Positions 54,390 to 63,556 of a stretch of DNA of 64,000 nucleotides are shown here, one piece after another (positions within the stretch are counted from its first letter, which is position 1; the number at the start of each line of letters is the position of its first letter). The translations under genes were made by a program, and so were the position numbers. This stretch comes from Clostridium beijerinckii (GTDB lineage Bacteria; Bacillota; Clostridia; Clostridiales; Clostridiaceae), in assembly GCF_036699995.1 (NCBI RefSeq), contig NZ_CP144906.1:2991001-3055000 (forward strand), given 5' to 3'. The notes under the pieces were generated by a model that was not told the origin of the DNA, searched no databases, and worked only from the letters and a program-made list of their open reading frames with translations.

Positions 54390-56543
54390 TTATCTAGATA
54401 AATTAAATATTCTCAAAACTTCTTCTACAGAATTAGTTCGATTCATTTCATCTATAAAATCATCTTGTTCTATTATTTTCATTAATTCCTTCAAAGCCTT
54501 CATATGGCTTTTATTATCTATTACTGACATAGTTATTATTACCTTTACCGGATCATTTTCAAGGTTTCCAAATTTAATTGGGTATTTTAATGTCATAATA
54601 CTAAAGCCAATTTTATACGCTCCATCTTCTGGCCTTGCATGAGGCATTGCTATTCCTGGTAAGATAACTATATACGAACCCAATTTTTCAACATTATTTA
54701 TCATAGCATCAATATAAGAGTCGTTTATGCAGCTGTTTCTTTTAAGAATTTGTCCACCTTTTACTATTGCTTCTTTCCAGTTTTCTGCTTCTTCATTTAG
54801 TTTAATGCATTTATCATTTATTATTTCACTTAATGAAGGCTGAATTGTTTCTTTGTATGAACTTAAGCATGTCACTATTTCTTTTTCTAAATTTGAGTAG
54901 TTGCTTATTATGCAGTTCTTATCAACTATATTCAGTATATTTTTTATGACACTTCTTTTTGATTCCAAATTCATATTATAATATTCATCATCTTCATTGA
55001 AACATTTAGAAAAACTTTTTTCACTTTCAAACTCTTTCTTATTTTCAATATCATCAAGTTCTTGTGAATATTTTGAAAAGAATAAACTTAACTCACTTAT
55101 ATTTTTTTCTGTCAAAAATGGACTTACTAAAATACATCTTATACCTATTATATTAATTGGGATTGTTGTTATAATTAAATCTATAGGTTCTCTTTTTGCT
55201 ATCTTTTCAATATCGTGGCTTGAAACTGTATCTATTATGTTTATGTCAAATATTGATTTAAGCTTTATTGATACAAATTTTGATGTCCCAGCTCCAGTAG
55301 CACATACCACTAAAACTCTAGGGTTTATCTTATTTAAATTCTTTATCCGCTCTAAAGATGCCATAAAGTGCAAAGTTATATAGCCAATTTCTTCTTTGCT
55401 TATTTCTGCATTTAAATCCTTTTCCAAAAATATCAGGCTTTCTTCTACTAAAGTAAAAACTTCCTTATATTTATATATAATTTCATCAAGAAGAGGATTA
55501 TTTATACTGACTCCATGTTTTAATCTATAAATCATTGGTCTTATATGCTGAATTAATCCTTCTAAAAGATGCTCATCCGCTTCAAAATTATACTTTGTCC
55601 TTTTCTCAACTTCACTTATCAATGTAGCTGAAATAAGCTGTATGTATATTAGATCATCATTTTTTTCTTCTTTTAACATTACATTACTTCCAAGAAGATG
55701 TATTGTCATATACCCAATTTCACTTTTGGGTATCTTTATATCATATCTATCCTCCAGCATTCTTGCCATTGCAGAAGCTATAGAAAATTCACAAGTTTTA
55801 CTTAAATTTTTAAGCTCATTCTCATCCATCACGATATCTTTAGCTAGTTCAATTCTCTTTATGGCAATTGCAATATGAATCAATAAATTGTTAAATGAAT
55901 AATCAGATAATGTACTTTCTAATTGATCTTCTGCAGTCTTTATTACATTACCTATGAATTCTATATCCATATCCTTAAATAACTTTTTAAAATTAACACC
56001 AATCAAATCTGAGTCAGCTACATTTTCAAACATAAGATTCGAAACAACTTTTCTAAGATCTTTCTCATCTCCAATAGCTTTTATTCCTTTGGATTTTTCA
56101 CTTTTAAGCTTTATATTATTACCTTCAAGTAATTTTCTAACTTCTTTAAGGTCATTATTAATAGTTCCTCTGCTGACGAACATATTTTCAGCTAGGCTGT
56201 TTATTGTTAGATAGCTATTTTTTTCTAATAACTTATAGATTATATAAATTGTTCTTTCCTTTTGAGACATAACATAATCATAGCTGTTTATGGATTCTAT
56301 TAAGTTTAAAAGTCTCTTATTTTCATCTTGTCTTAAATCTATTGATATTCCCTCATTAGGTTTTCTAACTAATGGTTTTAAATTTATTTCTTTTAAATAC
56401 TCATCTATTCTATCTAAATCATATCTTATACTTCTAGAACTTATTTTAAACTTAAGAGCAATATCCTTTATAGTTAGAGGCATACTGCTGCTTGCTATGA
56501 GTTTTAGTATATCTGAACACCTGCTATTTAGCATATTATACAC
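54390..56543 (-). CDS. PRD-containing PTS-operon regulator with EIIA domain
   Basis: A 717-residue regulator. Helix-turn-helix domains lie in about 1-150 (MPLTIKDIALKFKISSRSIR), two PRDs in about 175-400, a IIB-like domain with Cys in VVCATGAGTSK near 410, and an EIIA of the mannitol/ascorbate type in about 570-717 with His in GIAMPHARPEDG. That EIIA is a close paralog of the free EIIA at 58472. It is the last gene of the PTS cluster, 228 nt beyond EIIC, with a MITE-like element between, and should activate the PTS genes according to phosphorylation state. Confidence 0.87.
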   Translation of the reverse strand: MYNMLNSRCSDILKLIASSSMPLTIKDIALKFKISSRSIRYDLDRIDEYLKEINLKPLVRKPNEGISIDLRQDENKRLLNLIESINSYDYVMSQKERTIYIIYKLLEKNSYLTINSLAENMFVSRGTINNDLKEVRKLLEGNNIKLKSEKSKGIKAIGDEKDLRKVVSNLMFENVADSDLIGVNFKKLFKDMDIEFIGNVIKTAEDQLESTLSDYSFNNLLIHIAIAIKRIELAKDIVMDENELKNLSKTCEFSIASAMARMLEDRYDIKIPKSEIGYMTIHLLGSNVMLKEEKNDDLIYIQLISATLISEVEKRTKYNFEADEHLLEGLIQHIRPMIYRLKHGVSINNPLLDEIIYKYKEVFTLVEESLIFLEKDLNAEISKEEIGYITLHFMASLERIKNLNKINPRVLVVCATGAGTSKFVSIKLKSIFDINIIDTVSSHDIEKIAKREPIDLIITTIPINIIGIRCILVSPFLTEKNISELSLFFSKYSQELDDIENKKEFESEKSFSKCFNEDDEYYNMNLESKRSVIKNILNIVDKNCIISNYSNLEKEIVTCLSSYKETIQPSLSEIINDKCIKLNEEAENWKEAIVKGGQILKRNSCINDSYIDAMINNVEKLGSYIVILPGIAMPHARPEDGAYKIGFSIMTLKYPIKFGNLENDPVKVIITMSVIDNKSHMKALKELMKIIEQDDFIDEMNRTNSVEEVLRIFNLSR

Positions 56544-56566
56544 CTGCTTTTAATAAGATCACTCAC

Positions 56567-56642
56567 TTTTTTAGGCATATGAAAGAAAACAACAAACCTA
56601 AATATACCATTGACTTGCTATTCCTTTGATTATGCCTTAAAT
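56567..56642. repeat. MITE-like element with TTTTAGGCA-type inverted ends, copy 2
   Basis: About 76 bp running from TTTTTTAGGCATATGAAAG to GATTATGCCTTAAAT, an imperfect palindrome over its whole length. Its left half matches 12958-13000. It lies between EIIC and the regulator gene. A weak stem at 56671-56700 beside it may attenuate read-through. Confidence 0.55.
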
Positions 56643-56771
56643 ATTTAAATATTCATTAACTTAAGCAAATGAGTTGAAAGCTTAATTTACTTTCAACCCA
56701 CTAATATTATTTATATTGAAGAGAAAGGATATTATGTCATTAAGATAAATTCCTCTAATTTATTAGAAATA

Positions 56772-58130
56772 TCAATCTAAATTATTAATTGCTTTTGATT
56801 TAGTTTTTATGAAATTAGGAACAATTAAAACTACTAGTAATATAACAACAATAGCTATAACACCAAATTTTCCTACTAATTCTGATGCTTTACCAAGTAT
56901 AATACCCAAAACTCCAAAATCAAAATCACCAAAAGTTGTGTTTTGGAATCCTAATGAACCAAGAACAGGTAAAAGTAATGCTGGTGCAAAAGTAATCAAA
57001 AGCCCGTTTACAAATGAACCTACTATAGCACCTTTACGACCACCAGTTGCATTACCAAATATTCCAGCAGTTGCTCCACAGAAAAAGTGAGGTACTAGTC
57101 CTGGAATTATCAATACTCCTCCGGCAAATCCTAAAAGAATCATACCAATAACACCACCAATGAAAGAAGATACAAATCCTATAACAACAGCTGTAGGTGC
57201 ATAAGTAAAGAATACTGCGCAGTCAACAGCTGGTACGGCATCAGGGATAATTCTAGTTGCAATACCTTGGAATGCTGGAATAAGATCACCAAGAATCATT
57301 CTAACACCACTGTAAACAATTGTTACTCCAACTGCAAATTTTAGTCCTGCCATAAGGGCAAATAATATAGGCGATGTACCATCTGAAATAGTTGCTACAA
57401 AAGTTGGACCTGCAGCTATTGCTGCAATTAAATAAAATATCATCATTGTTAATGCAGTAGAAATAGTTGTATCTCTTAAAAATCCCCATTTCTCTGGTAT
57501 TTCAATTTTTTCAGTACTTTCTTCAGGTTTTCCTACCTTAGATCCTACCCATGCTGAAATATAGTACGCTAAACTACCAAAGTGACCTAGTGCAATATCG
57601 TCACCATCAGTTACTTTTCTAGTAAATCTTTGTCCTATCGCAGGAGATATTGAACTCCATGCTCCAAGTAAGAATCCACCGAATAATATTAATTCAGTTC
57701 CGCTCATACCTGTTGTCCCAAGAACAGCTGATAAAAGGCAAGCCATGAAAAAACTATGATGACCTGTTAAAAAGACGTATTTAAATTTTGTAAATCTTGC
57801 TATCAATAAATTAATTAAAAGTCCTACAATTAAAATTGTCATTGTCTCTACGCCTAATACTTTTTGTGCAACAGAAACAATAGCTTCATTATTTGGAACA
57901 ACTCCATTTATATGAAATCCCTCTTGTATCATTTTTCCAAGAGGATCTAGGTTAGAGGTAATAAAATCTGCTCCAGCGCCAAGCATCAAGTAACCAAGTA
58001 TAGGCTTTAAAGTTCCCGTCATAATTTTATGACCAGGTTTCTTAAGTGCAATAAGTCCAACGAATGACATAATTCCCATTAATAAAGCCGGCTGTTTCAA
58101 TACGTCTCTAAAAAACTCAAGAACTGACAT
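56772..58130 (-). CDS. PTS ascorbate/galactitol-family permease, EIIC (UlaA-like)
   Basis: A 452-residue permease of the UlaA type, starting MSVLEFFRDVLKQPALLMG. About eleven membrane segments with LTGHHSFFMACLLSA and PHFFCGATAGIFGNATGGRK typical of the family. EIIB is 11 nt upstream and EIIA further up, a complete PTS. L-ascorbate or a related sugar acid or polyol is the family substrate; the neighbouring aldolase is not the Ula pathway, so the substrate is probably different. Confidence 0.88.
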   Translation of the reverse strand: MSVLEFFRDVLKQPALLMGIMSFVGLIALKKPGHKIMTGTLKPILGYLMLGAGADFITSNLDPLGKMIQEGFHINGVVPNNEAIVSVAQKVLGVETMTILIVGLLINLLIARFTKFKYVFLTGHHSFFMACLLSAVLGTTGMSGTELILFGGFLLGAWSSISPAIGQRFTRKVTDGDDIALGHFGSLAYYISAWVGSKVGKPEESTEKIEIPEKWGFLRDTTISTALTMMIFYLIAAIAAGPTFVATISDGTSPILFALMAGLKFAVGVTIVYSGVRMILGDLIPAFQGIATRIIPDAVPAVDCAVFFTYAPTAVVIGFVSSFIGGVIGMILLGFAGGVLIIPGLVPHFFCGATAGIFGNATGGRKGAIVGSFVNGLLITFAPALLLPVLGSLGFQNTTFGDFDFGVLGIILGKASELVGKFGVIAIVVILLVVLIVPNFIKTKSKAINNLD

Positions 58131-58141
58131 ATACTTACCCC

Positions 58142-58426
58142 CTATTTATTTAATTCCATATACTTCTTTTTAATAATTTCCAAAACATCCTCTGTTATCT
58201 TCTTTTTATTTATATAACTTCTCACTACTGCAACATCTCTATTATCAAACTGCTGAGCAAGTTCCTTGACAGTAATTATCAAATCTGCCTTCTTCCCTTG
58301 TGCTGAATTAAAATCAGTTGATTCAACATTAGCTTTTATATTGTTTTCCCTGCAGATTTCCTCAATCTTCATAGCTAACATTAAACTGCTTCCAATTCCA
58401 TTGCCACAAACCGTTAATATTTCCAT
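58142..58426 (-). CDS. PTS EIIB (UlaB-like)
   Basis: A 94-residue EIIB with the phosphocysteine Cys7 in VCGNGIGSSLML, the usual loop of ascorbate/galactitol EIIB. It passes phosphate from EIIA to the incoming sugar. It lies between EIIA (45 nt) and EIIC (11 nt) in the operon. Confidence 0.88.
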   Translation of the reverse strand: MEILTVCGNGIGSSLMLAMKIEEICRENNIKANVESTDFNSAQGKKADLIITVKELAQQFDNRDVAVVRSYINKKKITEDVLEIIKKKYMELNK

Positions 58427-58471
58427 TTTACTATCTCCTTTATAATATTACTAAAAGTCCTTTAAGCTAAT

Positions 58472-58921
58472 TTAAAAGCTTTTTGACTTAATATAGCTAA
58501 GAACATCTTCTTTTGAAGATGAATTTCTTACAATGCTTAAAAATTCATTATCCTCAATAAGTATCATAAGTTCGGCCAAGGCTTTTAAATGCGAAGTCTT
58601 ATCTATTGCACATATAAAAATCAATATATCAACAGGATCATATTCTTCATTACCGAATTCTATAGGCTTCTTAAGTTTTATAAGCCCCATACCAATTTTC
58701 TTAACTCCATCTTCTGGTCTTGCATGCGGCATAGCTATTCCCTTTTCAATAACAATGTATTGTCCCATATTTTTTACTGTATTTATCATTGCATCAGTAT
58801 ATTTTGCTTCAGTATTTCCATTCTTAACAAATAGACTTCCACAAAATCTTATAGCCTCTATCCAATCATTTACTTCAACATTTAGTTCAATTGTTTCTTT
58901 ATTAAATAACTTTTCAATCAT
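58472..58921 (-). CDS. PTS EIIA (UlaC/mannitol type)
   Basis: A 149-residue EIIA. The phospho-His is His66 in GIAMPHARPEDG; the fold matches EIIA of the mannitol/Ula group. It takes phosphate from HPr. AAGGAAGGTGG precedes the ATG. It resembles the C-terminal domain of the regulator at 54390 closely, so the two could compete for HPr. Confidence 0.88.
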   Translation of the reverse strand: MIEKLFNKETIELNVEVNDWIEAIRFCGSLFVKNGNTEAKYTDAMINTVKNMGQYIVIEKGIAMPHARPEDGVKKIGMGLIKLKKPIEFGNEEYDPVDILIFICAIDKTSHLKALAELMILIEDNEFLSIVRNSSSKEDVLSYIKSKSF

Positions 58922-58943
58922 AGCCTTGCCACCTTCCTTAATG

Positions 58944-59660
58944 CTACAAAATAGAAAATCCTAAACTTGATGCATCCTTATAAAAACTTCGTACAGTTTC
59001 CAAAGAATATTCGTATAAATCTTTTCCCATAGTAGGGAGTTTCTTTAATATATCATTAGTTACAGTAATTATTTCACAACCACATTCATCTGCTTCAACA
59101 ATATTGTATAATTCCCTACAGCTTGCCCATAAAAGCTCTACACCTTTATTGGCTTTACATAGCTTGCTGCTAGTCATCATAAGCTTCATTGGATTAGTTC
59201 CAGCATCTGCTATTCTTCCTGCAAATACAGACACAATACTCTTAACTTCTGGATTTAATGAAGTTACCACCTCTTTTACCTGATCCAAAGTGAAAATTGC
59301 AGTAACATTAAGATGGTATCCTTTTTCCGATAACTTTTTAATTAGCGGAATTGAAGATTCTCCCTTAGTGTTCATGATAGGTATCTTTACATAAACGTTT
59401 TCGCCTAGTTCAGATAAAACGTCTGCTTCCCTTTCCATAGTCTCGAAATCATCTGAGAAAACTTCGAAAGATACTGGTAAATCTTTAATTTCTTCTAACA
59501 CATTTTTTGCAAATTTCTTATAATCATCAATTCCTGCCTTTTTCATAAGTGAGGGATTTGTAGTAAAGCCTTTAACAATACCGACCTTATAAACCTCTAG
59601 CATTTCATTTAAATTTGCTCCATCTGCAAATATTTTAATATTTAAATCCCTAAAATTCAT
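58944..59660 (-). CDS. Transaldolase-like fructose-6-phosphate aldolase family protein
   Basis: A 238-residue barrel of the TalC/FSA group: FTTNPSLMKK (32-41), the Schiff-base Lys92 in VYVKIPI, AIFTLDQV and VFAGRIADAG. FSA enzymes split fructose-6-phosphate to dihydroxyacetone and glyceraldehyde-3-phosphate. It is somewhat longer than the usual 215-220 residues. It leads the PTS operon and is divergent from glycerol dehydrogenase, as in the E. coli talC-gldA region. TGGAGGAG precedes the ATG. Confidence 0.85.
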   Translation of the reverse strand: MNFRDLNIKIFADGANLNEMLEVYKVGIVKGFTTNPSLMKKAGIDDYKKFAKNVLEEIKDLPVSFEVFSDDFETMEREADVLSELGENVYVKIPIMNTKGESSIPLIKKLSEKGYHLNVTAIFTLDQVKEVVTSLNPEVKSIVSVFAGRIADAGTNPMKLMMTSSKLCKANKGVELLWASCRELYNIVEADECGCEIITVTNDILKKLPTMGKDLYEYSLETVRSFYKDASSLGFSIL

Positions 59661-59806
59661 TTATCTCCTCCATCAAATTACTTGTTTTACTTTATAACCC
59701 AATTATATATTCCAAGTAACCACCAGTAAAGCTCAATATATTTCATTTCAATTGTGGCAATTTTGTGGTTTATAATAATCTATTTTTATAAGCCTATTTA
59801 GCACAT

Positions 59807-59841
59807 GTAAACTTTACCATAATTGATAAAAATGGTATAAT
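59807..59841 (+). promoter_or_regulatory. gldA promoter with overlapping dyad
   Basis: TTTACC (59813-59818), 17 bp, TATAAT (59836-59841). The dyad GTAAACTTTAC (59807-59817) overlaps the -35 and could bind a repressor; as a catabolite-repression site it would be imperfect. Confidence 0.6.
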
Positions 59842-59893
59842 TTAATACATAATAATTAATATACATTGTTAAATAGTTAAGGGGGAGTTTTTT

Positions 59894-60985
59894 ATGGCAA
59901 AAATTATGATTGCACCAAGTAAATACATTCAAGGTAATGGAGAATTGAAAAATATTGCAGAATACGTATCTGTACTTGGTGAAAAAGCATTATGCTTGAT
60001 TAGTGAAAGTGGCTTAAAAAGGGTAAAAGATACTATAGATAAAAGTTTTGAGGCTAAAAATGTAGGTGTAAAATACGACATATTTAATGGAGAATGCTCT
60101 ATAACTGAAGTGAATCGTATTATCAAAATTTGTGATGAAAATCAATTAACTGTCCTTATTGGTATTGGTGGTGGAAAAATTATTGATACTATTAAGGCTG
60201 TTGGATACTATGCAAATCTTCCTGTTGTGATTGTACCTACCATAGCTGCTACAGATGCTCCATGTAGTGCTTTGTCAGTTTTATACACTGATGATGGTGT
60301 CTTTGATAAATACTTATTCTTAAAGCAAAATCCTAATATAGTTTTGGTTGATACTGGTATTATTGCAAAGGCTCCAGTTCGTCTTTTAGTATCTGGTATG
60401 GGTGATGCCTTAGCAACATATTTTGAAGCAAGAGCTTGTGAAAAATCTAATGCTGGAACATGTGCTTTTGGTACTACTACTATTACAGCTCAAGCATTAG
60501 CTAGACTATGCTATGATACATTAATTACTGAAGGATATAAGGCAAAACTTGCTGTAGAAGAAGGAGTTTGTACAAAATCAGTAGAAAAAATAGTTGAAGC
60601 TAATACTCTGCTTAGTGGTCTTGGCTTTGAAAGCGGTGGTATTGCAGCTGCTCATGCTATCCATAATGGTTTAACTGTATTGCCAGCTTGTCATCACATG
60701 TACCATGGAGAAAAAGTTGCATTTGGTACATTAGCTCAATTAGTACTTGAAAATGCTCCAATGGATGAAATTGAAGAAGTATTAGATTTCTGTACTAGGG
60801 TTGGTCTTCCTGTTACTTTAAAACAATTAGGTATCGATGAAATAAAACCAGAAGAAATTATGGAAGTTGCAAAGGCTGCTACTTCAAAAGAAGATACTGC
60901 ACATAATATGCCATTTGAAGTTACCCCTGAAGATGTTTACGCTGCTATTTTAACAGCTAACAAGTTAGGACAAGAATATATGTAA
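59894..60985 (+). CDS. gldA: Glycerol dehydrogenase
   Basis: A 363-residue NAD-dependent, zinc-type enzyme of the iron-containing alcohol dehydrogenase superfamily. NAD binds at GIGGGKIIDT (90-99); zinc ligands are Asp171 (GMGDALATYFEAR), His254 (AAHAIHNG) and His271 (MYHGEKVAFG). It interconverts glycerol and dihydroxyacetone. Beside an FSA-like aldolase it could reduce the dihydroxyacetone that FSA releases. AAGGGGGAG precedes the ATG. Confidence 0.92.
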   Translation: MAKIMIAPSKYIQGNGELKNIAEYVSVLGEKALCLISESGLKRVKDTIDKSFEAKNVGVKYDIFNGECSITEVNRIIKICDENQLTVLIGIGGGKIIDTIKAVGYYANLPVVIVPTIAATDAPCSALSVLYTDDGVFDKYLFLKQNPNIVLVDTGIIAKAPVRLLVSGMGDALATYFEARACEKSNAGTCAFGTTTITAQALARLCYDTLITEGYKAKLAVEEGVCTKSVEKIVEANTLLSGLGFESGGIAAAHAIHNGLTVLPACHHMYHGEKVAFGTLAQLVLENAPMDEIEEVLDFCTRVGLPVTLKQLGIDEIKPEEIMEVAKAATSKEDTAHNMPFEVTPEDVYAAILTANKLGQEYM

Positions 60986-61105
60986 CAAGTAAAAAAAATT
61001 GAAGGCGGATAAGATTTCTTTTTTGTTTTTTTTAGAATACAAAAACTATTCAACCAACTTTTTTAAGTTGCCTACAGATTTTACTGGAATAAAAATTCAT
61101 ACAGA

Positions 61106-61157
61106 ATAAAGAAGGCTTAAAGTAAGTACACATTTACTCACTTTAAGTCTTCTTTAT
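61106..61157. terminator. Bidirectional terminator between gldA and the mannosidase remnant
   Basis: 18-bp arms (61106-61123 and 61140-61157) with one wobble, AT-rich on both sides. Confidence 0.7.
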
Positions 61158-61210
61158 GTTAATCAAAACACATCTTCCAGAAATTTTATATATTTAATGA
61201 TAACAATATA

Positions 61211-61705
61211 TTAAACTATTCTAAAGGTCTTAATTTCATATGGCTTTATAGTAAAGGAAAATTCATTTGTTTTTTCAGCAATACATGAAATATCCTCCTC
61301 CAGCAAGTTGCATTCTATTACTTTGGTAAAATCTATGCTTAAACGTGCCTTTACTTCTGTAAGCTTATTTTCGAATTCGTAAATTCTAATAATAGTCCCA
61401 TTAACATCCTCAGCTTTCTTAATAGTTTCAAGAATGATATTTTCAGCATTTAAATCAATAAGACTTGTAACTTTATTTGCTACTGTAATTCTTATATTTG
61501 GACGGCTAATTAAAAGCGGAATGTTTAGCATGTATGCTTCGTTTACAGTATATCCATCTTTCCAGTTTCTCTTCTTTTGAAATATGAATTTTTCGAGTTC
61601 TGTAACCCTCTATATTGAAAATATTAATGTGTAATCTTTAACATTAATACTTTCATCAAGAGTATCTAAAACCTCCATTCCCAATATGCAGTCTAATTAA
61701 ATCAT
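61211..61705 (-). pseudogene. Decayed C-terminus of a GH38 alpha-mannosidase
   Basis: The intact 106-codon end (from ATG 61531) reads NIRITVANKVTSLIDLNAEN and closes ..IKPYEIKTFRIV, the usual C-terminus of clostridial GH38 enzymes. The same frame continues upstream as NWKDGYTVNEAYM but meets TAG at 61612-61610, and further back the match jumps frame (YDLIRLHIG). The catalytic part, some 800 residues, is missing. The product of the open part alone would have no active site. Confidence 0.65.
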
Positions 61706-61714
61706 AAGAATTTA

Positions 61715-63058
61715 TTAGCAGATTTTATGTATTTCCAAAAATTTTGTATTAAAGTTTCCTTTTCTAAAAGTTTCATTATCCATTAGTTTTTTATGAAAAG
61801 GAATTGTTGTTTTAACTCCTTCAATAACAAATTCATTTAATGCTCTTTTCATTCTTAGAATTGCTTCATCTCTATCTCTTCCCCAAGCAATCACTTTTGA
61901 TACCATTGAATCATAAAATGGTGATATAACGTATCCTGGATAAACTGCACTATCTATTCTTAAACCAATTCCACCAGGTGATAAATAATTTTCAACTTTT
62001 CCTGAACAAGGAATAAAGTTTCTATATGGATCTTCCGCATTTATTCTACATTCTAAAGCGCATCCATTTATCTTAACATCTTCTTGAGTAAAAGATAATT
62101 TTTCACCACTTGCTACTAATATTTGTTCTTTCATAAGATCAATGCCAGTTATCATTTCAGTAACACCATGCTCAACTTGTATTCTTGTATTCATTTCCAT
62201 AAAATAAAAATTATTATCCTCATTTAAAAGAAATTCAACAGTTCCTACACTATTATACTTTACAGCTTTAGCTACTCTTACAGCCGCTTCACCCATAGCA
62301 TTTCTTAAATCTTCATTTAATGCTGGTGATGGTGATTCTTCTACAAGCTTTTGATGACGTCTTTGTATTGAACAATCTCTTTCACCTAAATGAACTACAT
62401 TTCCATAATTATCTCCAATTATTTGAATTTCTACATGTCTAGTATACTCTAAATATTTCTCCAAATAAACCATAGGATTTCCGAAATAATTTTGTGCTTC
62501 CTTTTGGGCAGTTTCAATGGAGCTTATTAATTCATCTTCAGAATTAACCACTCTCATTCCTTTACCTCCGCCTCCTGCTGATGCTTTAACTATAACTGGA
62601 TATCCTATTTCTTTTGCAATTGCTATTGCTTCATCAATATTTTGTATTTCTCCATCTGTCCCAGGAACAGTAGGCACTCCAGCTCGCTTCATTGTATCTC
62701 TTGCATTAGATTTATCACCCATTAAACTTATAATTTCAGGACAGGGACCTATAAATTTAATTCCAAATTCCTCACACATTTGAGCAAAATTTGTATTTTC
62801 TGAAAGGAAACCATAACCTGGATGAATAGCATCTACTTTAGCATGTATAGCGACACTCAATATATTTTGCACATTAAGATAACTATCCTTTACAAATGTT
62901 TTACCAATACAATAAGCTTCATCAGAAATTTTTACATGCAATGCATCTTTATCCGTTTCTGAATAAATAGCAACTGTTGAAATTCCAAGCTCTCTGCAAG
63001 CACGTATAATTCTAACAGCAATTTCTCCTCTATTAGCTATGAGAATTTTCTTAAACAT
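61715..63058 (-). CDS. accC: Biotin carboxylase subunit
   Basis: A 447-residue ATP-grasp enzyme: [19 protein letters not shown] at the N-terminus, the glycine loop [30 protein letters not shown], and [13 protein letters not shown] at the active site. It carboxylates biotin on the carrier protein with bicarbonate and ATP. It directly follows the BCCP gene (22 nt) and the pxpC-like gene. In this setting it may serve a 5-oxoprolinase or related carboxyltransferase rather than fatty acid synthesis. Confidence 0.92.
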   Translation of the reverse strand: MFKKILIANRGEIAVRIIRACRELGISTVAIYSETDKDALHVKISDEAYCIGKTFVKDSYLNVQNILSVAIHAKVDAIHPGYGFLSENTNFAQMCEEFGIKFIGPCPEIISLMGDKSNARDTMKRAGVPTVPGTDGEIQNIDEAIAIAKEIGYPVIVKASAGGGGKGMRVVNSEDELISSIETAQKEAQNYFGNPMVYLEKYLEYTRHVEIQIIGDNYGNVVHLGERDCSIQRRHQKLVEESPSPALNEDLRNAMGEAAVRVAKAVKYNSVGTVEFLLNEDNNFYFMEMNTRIQVEHGVTEMITGIDLMKEQILVASGEKLSFTQEDVKINGCALECRINAEDPYRNFIPCSGKVENYLSPGGIGLRIDSAVYPGYVISPFYDSMVSKVIAWGRDRDEAILRMKRALNEFVIEGVKTTIPFHKKLMDNETFRKGNFNTKFLEIHKIC

Positions 63059-63080
63059 ATCTTTCTCCTTTTCAAATCAC

Positions 63081-63542
63081 TTACTTACTTTTTATCTCAA
63101 ATAGTGGTTGGCCGTATTCTACAAACTCTCCATCCTTAACTAATATATCAACTATAGTTCCTTGAACTCCAGCTTCAACTTCATTAAATAATTTCATTAC
63201 TTCAATCAACCCAACAACAGTGTCACACTCTACCTCATCATTAACTTTAACAAAGGCTTGTTCATTTTTTTCTTTGGAAGAATAGAAGCTCCCTGCAAAA
63301 GCGGCTTTAATATATTCCTTCTCTGTAATTTCTATCTCAACGTCCTCATTGATACTTTTCTCAATTTTAGACTGAGCAGCTTTAATTTCACCTTTAGTAA
63401 ACGTATTAGTACCAACTAAACCTTCACATATCTTATTCTTATCTATTATTATCTTGCTATCTTCATGTTGAAATTCAAAGTGAGAAACCTCAAATTTATC
63501 AACAACTTGCATGATTTTTTCTATATCCTCTATATTAATCAT
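63081..63542 (-). CDS. accB: Biotin carboxyl carrier protein
   Basis: A 153-residue carrier. The C-terminal biotinyl domain (about 78-153) has the target Lys117 in EVMKLFNEV, a variant of the usual E-A-M-K-M. The N-terminal region (1-70) is a flexible leader with a charged linker. It is the biotin donor or acceptor between AccC and a carboxyltransferase. It overlaps no neighbour; pxpC is 14 nt upstream. Confidence 0.9.
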   Translation of the reverse strand: MINIEDIEKIMQVVDKFEVSHFEFQHEDSKIIIDKNKICEGLVGTNTFTKGEIKAAQSKIEKSINEDVEIEITEKEYIKAAFAGSFYSSKEKNEQAFVKVNDEVECDTVVGLIEVMKLFNEVEAGVQGTIVDILVKDGEFVEYGQPLFEIKSK

Positions 63543-63556
63543 AATTTCACTTCCTA

